Positions 48,451-59,581 of a stretch of 64,000 bases of DNA are shown piece after piece; the stretch's first letter is position 1, and every line of letters begins with the position of its first letter. The position numbers were made by a program, and so were the translations under genes. Origin of the DNA: Elmis aenea (Eukaryota > Arthropoda > Insecta > Coleoptera > Elmidae); assembly GCA_947652605.1 (NCBI GenBank), contig OX393577.1:25175466-25239465 (forward strand), given 5' to 3'. The notes below the pieces were generated by a model. The model searched no databases, was not told where the DNA came from, and saw only the letters and a list, made by a program, of their open reading frames with translations.

Positions 48451-49274
48451 TGTCCGATAAGAATGCATGTAGTAACGGCTTTTGAATATCGCTGGAAGAG
48501 ACTAGGTATATTAAAAATTAAAATCTATTTTCACTCAATATTTTCTTGTTTTTCTTCCTATGCCGAAAAATATTCATCCTAGCCTTGTACTTATATGCTA
48601 ACTGAAATAACTATTTTTTATCAGAAACAAATTTTGGTTTTAAATTTAAAATATATTAACTAATACATTAAATATTATTTTTTATATTTAATGTAATTAA
48701 AAAAATCAAATATCCTAGAAGTATTACTTTATATTTTCCACAAGTTATTCTTGGTAGTATATTATTTTAATTATTTATGTCTTCATAAACGTTTAATTTC
48801 ACCAATACTGTTTATAAATTCGTTTAATCTTTCGTAGAATGATGATTACAGCAATCGTATTGGCAATTGAAAGCTACATTCAATGCAAATTAATATCTAA
48901 ATTTAAAGTCAGTGTGGTAGTTTGTTAATCTGGATGAAGTATGAGAATTGCATGCTGTCTGCAACGGCTCTTTGTTACGATGATTTGTTTGGGTAGGCAC
49001 CCCGTGCATATATATAATGGCGTGTAAATGGGGGTGGGCCTTCTCGGAAGACGTTTTCTCCGCCCGCACCGTAAACTGCTTACTAATTCTTACAATATTC
49101 TACAGTTCTATTTCCTATTTACCTAGCAGATTTCTGTTAAAGCAAGTTAAAATAAGTTTATTAACTTTGCTGTACAAAGTGATTGAATTTGACTGTCGCA
49201 TCCCTATAACTTTGTTTTTTTAATCACAATAAATTGTCTATCAAATGGCGTTAAAATGGGTTTTCTACGATAAG
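48451..49274. other. AT-rich upstream DNA, nothing recognised
   Basis: No repeat ends or exons seen. Confidence 0.4.
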
Positions 49275-49480
49275 ATATAGGAGTATATCAGACTGGAGAT
49301 AGGCAACTTTTTCTTGAAATTAATTTGCATACTGTTTTTATTGATTCTGATAAAAATAATTGAACTCTTAATCCGATCCGTATTAAAAAAGAAATATGCA
49401 TGAAAATTTGTTTGAAAAAACTGAGTTTAAAGATTTTGTTGTATTTGGCTAAACAAAACACGATCGCTGTATAATAATTG
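49275..49480 (+). mobile_element. Internal fragment of a CCGGGTG-family foldback
   Basis: GAGATAGGCAACTTTTTCTT, then TTATTGATTCTGATA, CCGTATTAAAAAAG and TATGCAT follow the order of the left arm of 22874-23629 (about 23010-23130). The tips are absent. Confidence 0.6.
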
Positions 49481-50043
49481 GCAGTTAACAAATTGTATAA
49501 ATGTGTTTTATTATTTTCTGACGAAAAATAATTATTTTGTGAGCATTAAATTGAATGTGGACCTTCTTTGTTCTTTCGACTTCTATGTGAATCGCTGATT
49601 GCAAAAACAAGTCCATTTGTCATGCTAAATGAGATTTCGAAATTTTTGCCTTGCTTAGGAGTAAATCCATCAGTTGGTTGTAAAAAAAACAAGTCTGAAG
49701 GTCTTTGTTAAAGTTTGAACTGGAAAAAGTTTAAACAGGAACGAGTTGGTTATTAACAGGTGTTTTAATTGTCAATTATTGACTTATGTTTGTCATATTT
49801 ACATACATATACGTTGTTGTATGTCTGAATCCGTGCAGATTCGAGTTTTATATTGTAGTTATAAAATTGACTACCGTTGGTGAACAATGGAGGAAAGTGT
49901 TTATATGTATATACAAATTCAACATTAACATTTTTAAGTTAACTTTGAAAATAGATATTTTTGCATAATTTGTTGTTTTACTTTATATATTAACATGAAA
50001 TAAAGAGATTTTCAAAACAGAAATCACATTGATTGTAAAAACC
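49481..50043. other. AT-rich upstream DNA, nothing recognised
   Basis: No repeat ends or exons seen. Confidence 0.4.
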
Positions 50044-51882
50044 GGTGCACACGAACTGCAAAAATTCTAATCCCATCATTATATGGGTAGACCCTAATTT
50101 AATCTTCCAAAAATTAATTCTAGAATTTGCTCAATGAACAGGTAATTTTATAGGTATAAATACAATGCGGTAAGGATGATTTGTGTTTAAGTGTTTAGTT
50201 ATTAATTAGAATGAAATGGAGATAATTAATGTTCAGTGAGGGTGGAAAAGACGTGCTTGTTCACGAAAATTGTAAATGTTATAAAAAAACGAAACATGCA
50301 ACATTCATTTTGTCCATTACTACATCCCAATATTCACGTTTTTATGCATACTTTAATACTCATTCAGACAGATTCTTATATTAACATTGTTCATTGGATC
50401 AATCAAACTCCACGAAGAAACGTTCGGAATCGTCATATACAGCGTGGTCCACTTTTTTGTAGCAGGACTTTAACAGACGATACAAAAACTTATTTTAAAG
50501 CGAATATTCCATATCAACATGGGTCCATAAACGCTTCATTTTTGAGATACAGGGTGTTGAAATTTACGAAAAAAATATCGATAGTTTTTAATCGTTTCTC
50601 AACCAGTAGATATATTTAAACCAAATTTGGTATACAGCACCACCTTACAGGTTACCATATTCGGTGAGAATGTCAACCCCCCACAAACAACCAGTGGCGG
50701 AGTTGTGGGGTTTCAGTTTCAATCAATTTTATAAAAAACTAGTACGGCCCTGTTTAAAATCAAACTCGAACTTGGTTTTGGGTAGAAAATTTTATTTTAA
50801 ACAAAAAGTGTTTCTCGACTTTTCTTTGCATCTACCACCGATTGGCGCAAAATTTGATTTATTTTACTATTCTCGCGAAAAGCTTGCTCACAAGTTCGGT
50901 CTAAAAATATTGCGAAAAGCAGAAAATTGCAAAAGGTTCATTAATCGTTGATTTAGCGAAATTTCTCCCCTCATTATTAGCATGTTCTGTTATTAAAAAC
51001 TGCAAAAATTGATAATTACTTCTTTATTTCGAATATTAGCGATATTTTTAGATCGAACTTATACAAACTTTCGCAAGAATAGTAAAATAAATCAAATTTT
51101 GCGCCAATAGATACGAAGAAAAGTCGAAAAACACTTTTTGTTTAAAATAAAATGTTCTACCCAAAAACAAGTTTGAGTTTGAATTTAAACAGGGCCGTAC
51201 TAGTTTTCTATAAAACTTATTGAAACTGAACTTCCACAACTCCGCCAATGGTTGCTTGTGGGGGGGTTGACATTCTCACCTAATATGGTAACCTGTAAGG
51301 TGGTGCTGTATACCAAATTTGGTCTAAATATATTTACTGGTTGAGAAACGGTTAAAAATTATCGATATTTTTTCGAAAATTTCAACAACCTGTATCTTTA
51401 AAATGAAGCGTTTATCGATACATGTTAATATGGATTATTCGTTTTAAAATAAGTTTTTGTATCGACTGTTAAAGTCCTGCTACAAAAAAAGTGGACCATC
51501 CTATAAATCTAGAAAAAAAAATTGAATACAACGAAGACAATTTGGTTACTCAAGCAGGTTTGTTAAATGTTGTAGTTATATTTTCCGACTGTAGAAATTT
51601 TATACTCCTATTAAGTAATTACCATGTACATATTATTGACAAATAAAATATATATTTTTTTTAAATTCCATTCAATTTAAGTGGTGAATGTTTAGGAATA
51701 CTCCAACCATTTCTGCCCGCTAACCTGAATACGAAATTTTAGGAAATGTATAATTAAAGAATTTCTGCAGTTCGTGTATCGGCTAAGCTCTCATGCTTAA
51801 TTACTTTCTGCTTTCTGCAGTTCGAGTGGTACCTAGGTACTTAAGTACAAGTGATTAAAATTGCTGCAGTTCGAGTGCGCCC
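50044..51882 (-). mobile_element. GAACTGC-motif DNA element, copy 2, split by a foldback
   Basis: The ends GGTGCACACGAACTGC at 50044 and GCAGTTCGAGTGCGCCC at 51882 match copy 1 (3023-3605) in reverse orientation. The subterminal motifs GCAGTTCGTGTATCGGC and GCAGTTCGAGTGGTACC near 51769-51833 also match. A 1,064-bp foldback lies inside at 50440-51503. Copy 2 holds some sequence near 50290-50435 that copy 1 lacks. Noncoding. Confidence 0.78.
50440..51503. mobile_element. CAGCGTGGTCCAC foldback nested in the GAACTGC element
   Basis: Starts CAGCGTGGTCCACTTTTTTG and ends with CAAAAAAAGTGGACCATCCTA, with TA on each side. The arms run about 500 bp each and include TGTAGCAGGACTTTAACAG, ACAGGGTGTTGAAATTT, CAGCACCACCTTACAGGTTA, GTGGCGGAGTTGTGG and the inverses. 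The centre of symmetry is near 50970. A single arm of the same family lies at 33955-34443. Open frames in the arms are not genes. Confidence 0.9.
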
Positions 51883-52254
51883 GTAAAACAACCAAAGTCT
51901 ATTCATTATTAATTGGAATAATTAAGTGACTTAAAAAAAAAATAGAATTGAAATGGATCAATTTTAATAACACCTCAAGTTAGATCTTCAAAAATACTTT
52001 TTTTTTGTGAAACCTTAATTTAAATTAAACACTTTTTTCAATGTTCCCAAAAGTTAGGTAAAATGGACTTGGGTTGTTTTTACAATCAGCGATTCATGTG
52101 GATTCAAGACGTAATACATAATACATGAAGAGAGAACAATTATGTGTTCGAATTCGAAGGCAGGTGGTGGACACTTTGAACATGTTATTAATACATCACT
52201 GTTTAATTTTTTTGTTCGCATTTTTGCTCAATTTATTTTCAGTACATTGATTTA
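51883..52254. other. AT-rich DNA, nothing recognised
   Basis: No gene or repeat ends. Confidence 0.4.
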
Positions 52255-52332
52255 AAAAATATATGGTTAATAGGGGTTTCCTCTTAAAATAACAAAGGAA
52301 TAGGGGTGCGACAATCAAAGTGAATCACCCGG
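52255..52332 (-). mobile_element. Solo terminus of the CCGGGTG family
   Basis: ATAGGGGTGCGACAATCAAA followed by GTGAATCACCCGG-TA equals the right tips at 23629 and 31604. No left arm was found. Confidence 0.7.
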
Positions 52333-52334
52333 TA

Positions 52335-54590
52335 TTTTAAATATAATTTGTTTTGTGATTTCCACAAAAATAATAGAATATTTTTTGTGAATCTTTTACA
52401 GTAACATATACTAAATAGAATAATGAATAATGAATAGGAAAAAATTTTGCCCATTTTTTAAAATTTCATCCGACTCTGCTTAAAGCCAATCCTTTATTAA
52501 ACGGAATTTGTCTTTTGTTCTGACATCATCACTTGTTTTAAAGTAAAGGTGAACAAACACAACAACAACATAACAGTTCAATCAAAATAGATATTTTGTC
52601 GTTTTCTTGAAAATTTTTAGTCAAATTCATTTTTTACGAAACATTTACAAATACCATTTTTAAGCAAGGAATTTTACAAAACATATAAACCCATTAAAAA
52701 CTTTCGCTACCGTTCTTCGACAACTACAACTTTGCGTAAAAAATCATCGATTTAAATCAGAACGGCGTTAAAAAAAAGTGAAACAAATATTTATTTACTC
52801 CTATTAAAACAAAAGGTTGCATATTTTGTTTTGTAGTTGTATTTGTCATTGCATGGCCGTATAAAATGCGATTTAATTCTTCTAATAAATCAATTCGTAA
52901 AAAGTAGGAATAGAAATATAGAAAAAAAAGTTTTTCATTACTAACAAAAAGAATAAAGAATTATTTTAATGAATTTTTAAAATTGTTTAGGCATAATTGC
53001 TTAAGTGATGGAAGATTTTATTACTTCACCTGTGAACAAATATACTATAGTTAAGTCGTATTGCCCGTCAACATAAATTATTTGCATAAAATAATTAATA
53101 TTTGGAGATTGTTGAGTGGCCCGTTAATTGATTTCACGATAATATTTCCCATAAAATGTGCACACGTGACTGTTTAGTTACGATAAAGCTACTTAAATAG
53201 ACGTACAAAGCCAACTAAAAATCCAAATAAACGAGTCGTATATAGTAGTTGTATAGGTATGTAAATATTTAGCGTGTAGAATTAGAGGTGGATTGTTCCT
53301 CGTTGGGTGCGTGGCCGGGCCCGGCTAGTTTGGCAGTTGTTCTGGAGCTGAATGGGTAGGTAGACGAGGTGAGATAATGAGGTTGAGAGAAGACTACGTG
53401 CTCCGTGCAGGTGCGACAAGAACAGATTTTTAGGAATTCCACCCGCCGTATCTTGTTAAGTCATCTCGGCGCACGATCGTGAAGCCGCATTTACTCAGAG
53501 AAAATCTTCGACAGCAAATATACCACGACTAATCAAACTCGGTCTAGTCCTCAACCGATTTTATCTGTTTAAAGTTGCGTGTAACGAAACAAAAAACAAA
53601 TTTTTCATATACAGACTGTAAGCTCATCAGACAACGAATGTAATACAATACATACATGATTTTTTGAGATATTTTACTTGTATGTACGCAACTAAACATT
53701 ATATTAAAATTTAATAAGGTTCAATTCAAATTTAAATAAACATCAATTAAGTTGCTGCAATTTCATTAAGTATTTTATTAGCACTCGATTTTACAACTTA
53801 TTCTTCTGATGTTGTACAGTGAGCGCAATTCGGTTGAACATATTTTGATAAACTCATTTATTCCAGTGTAAGAAAACGATCTCTTTGAAACATAATTAGT
53901 GTACATTAAATTTCTTTGTACAAACTTATTATTTTAAGTGATAGTTTACGTACCTACTTAAGTCAGTAATGGGCCTGAATTTTTTTAATACGAAACTCCA
54001 GGTCTCCGTAAGCGGGTTCGAATTACGTTATTTTTCGGGGTTCTTCACAAGGGTGGACTCACTAGAATCTACAAAAGACAACAGTACATGCAACGTAGTA
54101 GGTCCCAAGTCCTTCTTCTGGACTGTCAACCCCCAGTTATTAACTGGTTTACCTGATCACTCGACAGCCTTGTCAAAACCGTATCAGTTAACTAACTATT
54201 GATGGGCGAATATCTCCTTCATGAATATTTAGACTGAAATACTGGTGTTCTCATCGATAAATCAGTGATCTAACTATGAGAAGATGAGAGTATCGAAACT
54301 AGTCTAGTGTAGATGGCCTACAAGATAAAATTTGTCTTTTAAATGAGATTAAAAATTTTTTGCAAAACTTATTTATATTTAAAATAAATTACTTAAATAA
54401 CTCATCAAAAAATTGCACTTGTTTTTAATTTGATTACTACAACATATTGATTCAATTAATATTGGCGTATGTATCTGCAAAAAATGTATTGCCAATTAAA
54501 AAATGTGCACAACTAATACGAAATATCGTTTCGGCAATGTGTACTTGTCTTTAGACAACACTTTTATTTGGCGAATCCTGAAAAAGTATA
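52335..54590. other. Upstream DNA with a GC-rich island at 53280-53560
   Basis: Mostly AT-rich. The block 53280-53560 (containing GGCCGGGCCCGG) has no terminal repeats and no supported frame. It is the most distinctive non-repeat island upstream of pan and could be a distal promoter, noncoding exon or enhancer. A 77-codon frame near 53969-54202 is unrecognised. Confidence 0.4.
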
Positions 54591-55355
54591 CAGCGTGTCT
54601 CGGTAAAAACTCCTCAGTTCTGTTACTTTTATTTTAAGAGATGGAGCCTTAAATATGTTATTAAATTTAATATATTTTCAAGTGTGTTTAAGATTATCGA
54701 TTTTAAAATATATTTTTAGTTAATTTTTTTTTTTAAATATGTCATCAGAAAGCTCTTGAAATTTCCTATTATTAAATGTATTATTACCCCATGTTTTGCA
54801 AAAATAATATTGATATTAAAGCAAAAATTGTATGAAACAAAGTAACTGGTAAACCAAATAATACACATTATTTAAAAAATTTAAAAAGAATTTAATTGTC
54901 TTTGATAAGCTCTTACTGATAAAACTAAAGCACATATTTTAAAAAAGGTGATACGTTTTTTAAAGTAATTAAAATTTCATTTTCTGTTTTTTGGATTTTT
55001 GAAAATTGTGTTCCCTCTTTGTAATGCATTATTTAAAATCTCATGAAATTCCCTGCCACACGTTTTATAATCATTTAATATTAGATCAATCATACTAGAC
55101 TGTGAGACTATTATAAAATGACAAAAATTAATAAAAAACAACAAGCAATTTTTCAAATTATTAAAGTAAAGATAATAAACTGAAACAAAAATTATATATT
55201 TATGTAAAAAAATTGGACAGTTTTAACGATAAAAAATAGCAATGAATATTTACTTCTATTGACAGTATTTTTACAGTTTACAATAACACTTATTTCATTT
55301 TTTCTACGTGTGTTTTTGTTTTTTTTCACAGCTTACTTTGATAAAATGTTTTCTG
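54591..55355 (+). mobile_element. Partial CAGSGTGT element, relative of 33080-35902
   Basis: It starts TA-CAGCGTGTCTCGGTAAAAAC and continues TTTTATTTTAAGAGATGGAG, then AAGCTCTTGAAATTTCCTA. Near 55325 it has TTTTCACAGCTTACTTTGATA, all matching blocks of 33080-35902. The right tip is lost where the 55361 element begins. Confidence 0.65.
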
Positions 55356-55360
55356 TTATA

Positions 55361-56322
55361 CAAGGTGTTTCTTAAAAAATTCCTTATCGAAAATTAAGGG
55401 AGGTCGTTTGCATAAAATTTGTTCCTTAGACGTCTCCTTTCGGAGTTCACCCCCCCTAAAGGGGAGCGGTAAACTAGGTTTTTATTTTATTTCTCAAATT
55501 TGGATAAATATGTAAGAGAATGATATTTGGTAGATGTTTTATACTTATTGGAAGGTTTTCCGTAGTAATATTTTCAATCATCTCCCACCTTCATGGGGTG
55601 CTGAAAAGTACGACCCTTTTTTTTATCAAAACTTTTTGGTGGGTTGAAATTTAACAATTTAAAAATATGCTTTTTAAAGCTTGGTTTGTTAAAAAAAAGT
55701 AATTATTTTTTAGTTTTTTTCGTAAAATCTACAGTTTTTGATTAAAAAATAAAATAAGTAAAAACACGCACCATTAAATAATATTCCTATATAAAGGTCC
55801 AGTCACACCGGCGCGATCTCGACGCGGTCGCGGGCGTCGAGATCGCGCCGGTGTGAGTTGACCTTAAAACGATTCATTTTGATGGTTACCAAGTTACCAT
55901 GGTTTGTTTATGTTAATATTGGGTTGAATAATTGACGGGTGTAATTCATTTTGTCGTTACAAACAATCAGAGCATTCTTAAAATATATGCAACAGTTTTA
56001 AAAATGGCATAACTTCTTTAAGTATTAAAATTCAAGGGCGTCGAGACAAATGGCATTTTAATAAAAACAACTTTATAACACATTGAAATTTAAAAAAAAT
56101 AGTATTAGACGTTTTATAGAAAAGTTAAATAAATATTTGAAAATTTTGTTTTTTTAAAATAATTATTATACATATGCTTAAACATTTTTTAATCAAATCT
56201 TTATTTTATTTATATTCTTGATTATTGACTTCAATATAGATTACATTTGCACTCAAACAAAACATTATTATCTGTTGCCTTCTTTTTGTATTTTTAATTG
56301 ACGTAAACACGTTAACACCCTG
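55361..56322. mobile_element. Candidate CAAGGTGTT...AACACCCTG element
   Basis: TA-CAAGGTGTTTC at the left and GTTAACACCCTG-TA at the right give short inverted ends with TA on both sides. The 962-bp interior holds CCCCCCTAAAGGGG and the hairpin at 55795-55865. Assignment rests on the tips only. Confidence 0.5.
55795..55865. mobile_element. 71-bp GC-rich hairpin MITE
   Basis: The ends are AGGTCCAGTCACACCGGCGC and GCGCCGGTGTGAGTTGACCT. CACACCGGCGCGATCTCGAC and its exact complement form a 20-bp stem around a GCGGTCGCGGGC-like loop. It stands out sharply from AT-rich flanks. Confidence 0.75.
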
Positions 56323-56608
56323 TAATAAGGCACACCAAACAAAAATTTTAGTCATTATAATTTATTACCTGTTATAACATTTTTTTGAAAAAGTAATGGG
56401 TAGTCACACGGTGACATTTGATGTCCGACATCAAAAGTCGCGACATCAAATGTCACCGTGTGAACAGCCTGATGTCGCGACTTTTGATGTCACGATACTA
56501 GTGCCGCGATGTCGCGACATCGATATTGACAGTTCGGCGTTTGACGTAAGCCTACCATACTTTTATATTTTGACATAACAGACAAATAAGGTAGGTTAAC
56601 CTAACCTA

Positions 56609-56776
56609 AGGTCTGTTCCAACATGCAGTTTAAAACTGATTCATCTATCAGGAGACGACTGCGCAGTATCGATACCGCGTGCGAATATAGGCTTTATTGG
56701 TATGCGATATTGATACTGCGCACTGCGCAGAATCCTGATACATAAATCAGTTTTAAACTGCTGTTGGAACAGACCT
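56609..56776. mobile_element. 168-bp hairpin MITE, AGGTCTGTTCCAAC ends
   Basis: It starts AGGTCTGTTCCAACATGCAG and ends CTGCTGTTGGAACAGACCT. Arms continue through TTTAAAACTGATT and ACTGCGCAGTATCGATA with their inverses. A 3-bp CTA lies on both sides. Confidence 0.8.
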
Positions 56777-56814
56777 CTAATATACATTTGTTTATAATCG
56801 ATTTCCAAATAATC

Positions 56815-56912
56815 ATGTCCTCAATAGATGTTCTAACGATTTTAGAGCATTATCAACAATATTCTTGTTTATGGGACAAATCTATTTTCGAATATAGTGA
56901 CTTCAAAATAAT
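56815..56912 (+). pseudogene. MADF-like domain fragment (Harbinger accessory ORF)
   Basis: The frame reads IDVLTILEHYQQYSCLWDKS and then IFEYSDF, matching the start of a MADF (Myb/SANT-like) DNA-binding domain: a short helix, then an aromatic/LWD(K) block and a Y.(N/D) motif. PIF/Harbinger transposons commonly encode a second Myb/MADF protein that helps the transposase bind the ends. Only about 33 codons remain, so it is a relic. The match is short and the call tentative. Confidence 0.45.
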
Positions 56913-57088
56913 GAGTGGCCCTACAACACTCGTTGCTGCAGTTACAAGAGCGGCCACTTTTATTTTGATGTCGCGACTTTCAATTTGGGTAGTTCACACG
57001 GTGACATTTGATGTCGCGACATCAAAAGCCGAAAAGTTGCGACTTTTGATGTCGCGACATCAAATGTCACCGTATGAACTACCCATAA

Positions 57089-58472
57089 TTTTAACATCTT
57101 CTAAACAACGGCACTTTCATTGATAAAAATACGCCACATTACGAAACTTTAAAATAAAGTGTGTTGGGAAAAACAGTTCTATAAAACAGAAAACACTGTT
57201 TATAAAAATAATACACAAAAAGTTCAGCAACCATAAAAGCTTGATTTTTTTAAAGCAGCTTTGGTTTTCTCTGTAAATTCATTATTTATTTTCAAGAAAC
57301 CTTGAAATCACTTAATAAATCAACACTTATTTCGGCTTTCGAAACTAATAATTAAAGCATTTAGAATTATTACACATTATAATTCACAGGAAAACAATAT
57401 CTGTGCTTTATATTTGTAATTGATATAACTTGCAAAAGTTTTAGTCATAAAACGACCGCTGTCTAAAAAGAATAATCAATTAAATTAAGTAATCGCAAAA
57501 TAATAGTTTCATTGTTCAAACCACTTAGTAATGGAGAGACATCATAGCTGACCGCTATAAATTTAAAAAAAATACTTGTTTTTTTACGTACAATTAATTC
57601 AAAGTTGCCTTCAATTTCTGTTCTTTTCTTCGTTTACTTTTAAGCATGGTTAGAATTATCATATGTTGGCACTTATCTAATTCTAAACTTCATATGAAAA
57701 GAAATAGTTCATGCAATGTCATTTAAAAATATAAATGTTTACACTTTTAATTGTTTATGTCTTAGTTAATGTTGCATCAAAATACATTTAAAGTTTATCT
57801 ACGCTAAAATAATTAAATTAATCTGAACCAAAGTCTTAGCCTTATTTATCTTGTTTATGCACACAAAACGTGTAGAAAAACTCGTTTAGATAATTTAAAA
57901 GCAATTTACATTTCCTTAGTTACGAAGTTAGAGGTGATATGTGGTTTTAATAGGTTTAAACTTTTTAAAATATTTTAATAACTAACAACAATAAAAAAAA
58001 AGGTTCCTAGAAAATTTTGCCATTGGGCCCCGAATTTTTCATGTACCTAAACGGGTACAAAAGTTTTTTCTAACAGTGATGCGCAAAAGTATGGAAACAC
58101 AAATATCAAGATATCTGTTGCAGATATTACAATGAAATTTGGTATCCAAGCGTTATCGTATTTTTAGGATTCGATGAAAATATTAAGGTTGCAATACGAC
58201 ATCCGGGAGTCCAACCAGAAACGGGCTCAAACTTTGAAATTTTAAATGGAACACCCTGCATATTTTTGGATTCCTCTTAAAATTTACTTTAAAAATGTTT
58301 TAGGTTATATGGGTCTGAAGTCAACCGTTTTCGTAAAATTTACATTTTTATGAAAATTTTAAGCCACACAGCACTTACATTTAAGTTCTTTAACAAGGCA
58401 GTCGATTACCGTTAAAAAATTATAAAGGCAATAGATTAATTAACACTGCGCTGGCTACATTTAAAAAATATT
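57089..58472. other. AT-rich upstream DNA with a CACCCTGCATATTTTT fragment
   Basis: Near 58250, GGAACACCCTGCATATTTTT resembles the inner end of CAGGGTGTT elements. Otherwise nothing is recognised. Confidence 0.4.
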
Positions 58473-58502
58473 ATACAGGGTGTTTTTTACGCATAGTCAA
58501 AC

Positions 58503-59045
58503 TTATTTATTTATTTATTTAGTCATGAGTCCTTCTACTGTTAGGTGTAGGACTGTTGAGTTGTGTTGTGCTGACTTTTTTCCATGTTTTTCTGTCTTGT
58601 GTTAGCATTTTTATGTCTTTCCATTTGATTTTTCTATCCGTTGCTGCTTTTTTAACTTCGTCGTGCCAGGTTTTTCTCGGTCTACCTCTTTTGTTTTTTC
58701 CCTGTGTTCTTGCTTCATATGCTCTTCTGGTTAACCTTTCTTCTTTCATCTTATAAATGTGACCCAACCATCCCAGCTGCCTTTTCTGTATTTTTGTTTC
58801 AACTGATTTTATCTTTAATTGTTCTCTATATGTTTCGTTTCTGATTCTGTCTTTTTTGGTTTTTCCTTGGATTTTTCTTAGAAATCTCATTTCTGCTGCA
58901 TTATTCACTCGGCTACTATTTTTATTTGTGAGTGCCCACGTTTCACTTCCGTATAAAAGTGCCAGAGTTACTACCTTTTTGACCACTTCCACTTTTGTTC
59001 GCTTTGGGACTTCTCTATTTCCAAAAAATGTTGTTCTTAAACTGT
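58503..59045 (-). mobile_element. RTE-like non-LTR retrotransposon, 5'-truncated 3' end
   Basis: Read on the minus strand, this is the last ~175 codons of a LINE reverse-transcriptase ORF followed directly by an AAAT-repeat tail. Visible blocks are REVPKRTKVEVVKKVV, LLYGSETWAL, RFLRKIQGKTKKDRIRN, QLGWLGHIYKM and KRGRPRKTWHDEVKKAATDR. The LLYGSE.W and R.LGW.GH motifs mark the region after the polymerase domain in RTE-type and related elements. The stop (complement of 58519-58521) merges into the tail, so the 3' UTR is almost absent, typical of RTE. GTCAAACTT (58496-58504) and GTTAAACTT (59044-59052) are a possible 9-bp target duplication with one mismatch. The insertion lies inside a CAGGGTGTT element starting near 58477. 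Confidence 0.88.
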
Positions 59046-59052
59046 TAAACTT

Positions 59053-59415
59053 GTGAAACTTTAAATATCGCTAACTCAATTTTTTTAAATACAAAACCCT
59101 TTATGTTTTTACAGTCTAGTTGAAAATTTGATTGTCTTTCACAAACATTATAAGCATGTTTTATACGTAAAACTGATATTTTTCGAGATATCGCGATTTT
59201 ATTATAAATTATTAGGACAACGTATTATCATAAAGGTGTAATTTTACCATTTTTACGTTTAAATCGATAATTAGTTTTTTTCCTAAAAGTTTTATTAAGC
59301 CATAAAAATTTATAGGAGATATTTTAAATATAAAAGTTAATCATAATAAATAAGTTCATTCAACTACAAAAATAAAACAAAAATCACTACTAATAAGCCA
59401 GTGGTACCTTGTAGA
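59053..59415. other. Continuation of the element that hosts the LINE, AT-rich
   Basis: AATTTTTTTAAATACAAAAC followed by CCTTTATGTTTTTACAG resembles the stretch after CAGGGTGTT tips near 44600-44960, so it is probably the far side of the LINE host. Noncoding. Confidence 0.4.
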
Positions 59416-59418
59416 TTA

Positions 59419-59578
59419 AGGCCCAATTGCACAAAATAACACTGTTGTTAAATTACAAGTTGATGCTTAAAACTAGGCAATATCAGCGCCAAATATGCTG
59501 AGATTTTGCCTAGTTCTAAGGTTAACGTGATTTAATTCCGAGGCTAATCTTGGATTTAGCTTTTATGCAATCGGGTCT
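59419..59578. mobile_element. PIF/Harbinger-type MITE with TTA duplication
   Basis: The ends are AGGCCCAATTGCA and the near inverse TGCAATCGGGTCT, with TTA at 59416-59418 and 59579-59581. An internal palindrome (ACTAGGCAA..TTGCCTAGT) lies near 59472-59516. 160 bp, noncoding. Confidence 0.78.
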
Positions 59579-59581
59579 TTA

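Larger units (their letters stand above)
56397..57085. mobile_element. PIF/Harbinger-type element whose two ends are each a hairpin
   Basis: The outer ends are TGGGTAGTCACACGGTGACA at 56397 and the inverse closing at 57085, with TAA at 56394-56396 and 57086-57088. Each end is itself palindromic: 56398-56468, and 56987-57084 (a 98-bp near-perfect hairpin built on TGACATTTGATGTCGCGACA). A 168-bp MITE (56609-56776) is nested inside, next to a MADF-like coding remnant. TAA duplication and MADF are both typical of PIF/Harbinger. Confidence 0.75.

Noticed and set aside
47962..48485. Frames of 168 codons (minus) and 149 codons (plus) across 47962-48485
   Set aside because: Both owe their length to the 15-bp minisatellite, which keeps all frames open; the non-repeat parts look noncoding.
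50236..51248. Frames of 66-127 codons within 50236-51248
   Set aside because: They lie in the two arms of the 50440-51503 foldback and its host element. The same peptide (ELW.FS.N.FY.KLVRPCL) appears on both strands because the arms are inverted copies.
58556..59056. Plus-strand frames over the LINE
   Set aside because: They are antisense to the reverse-transcriptase remnant and carry no recognisable protein.
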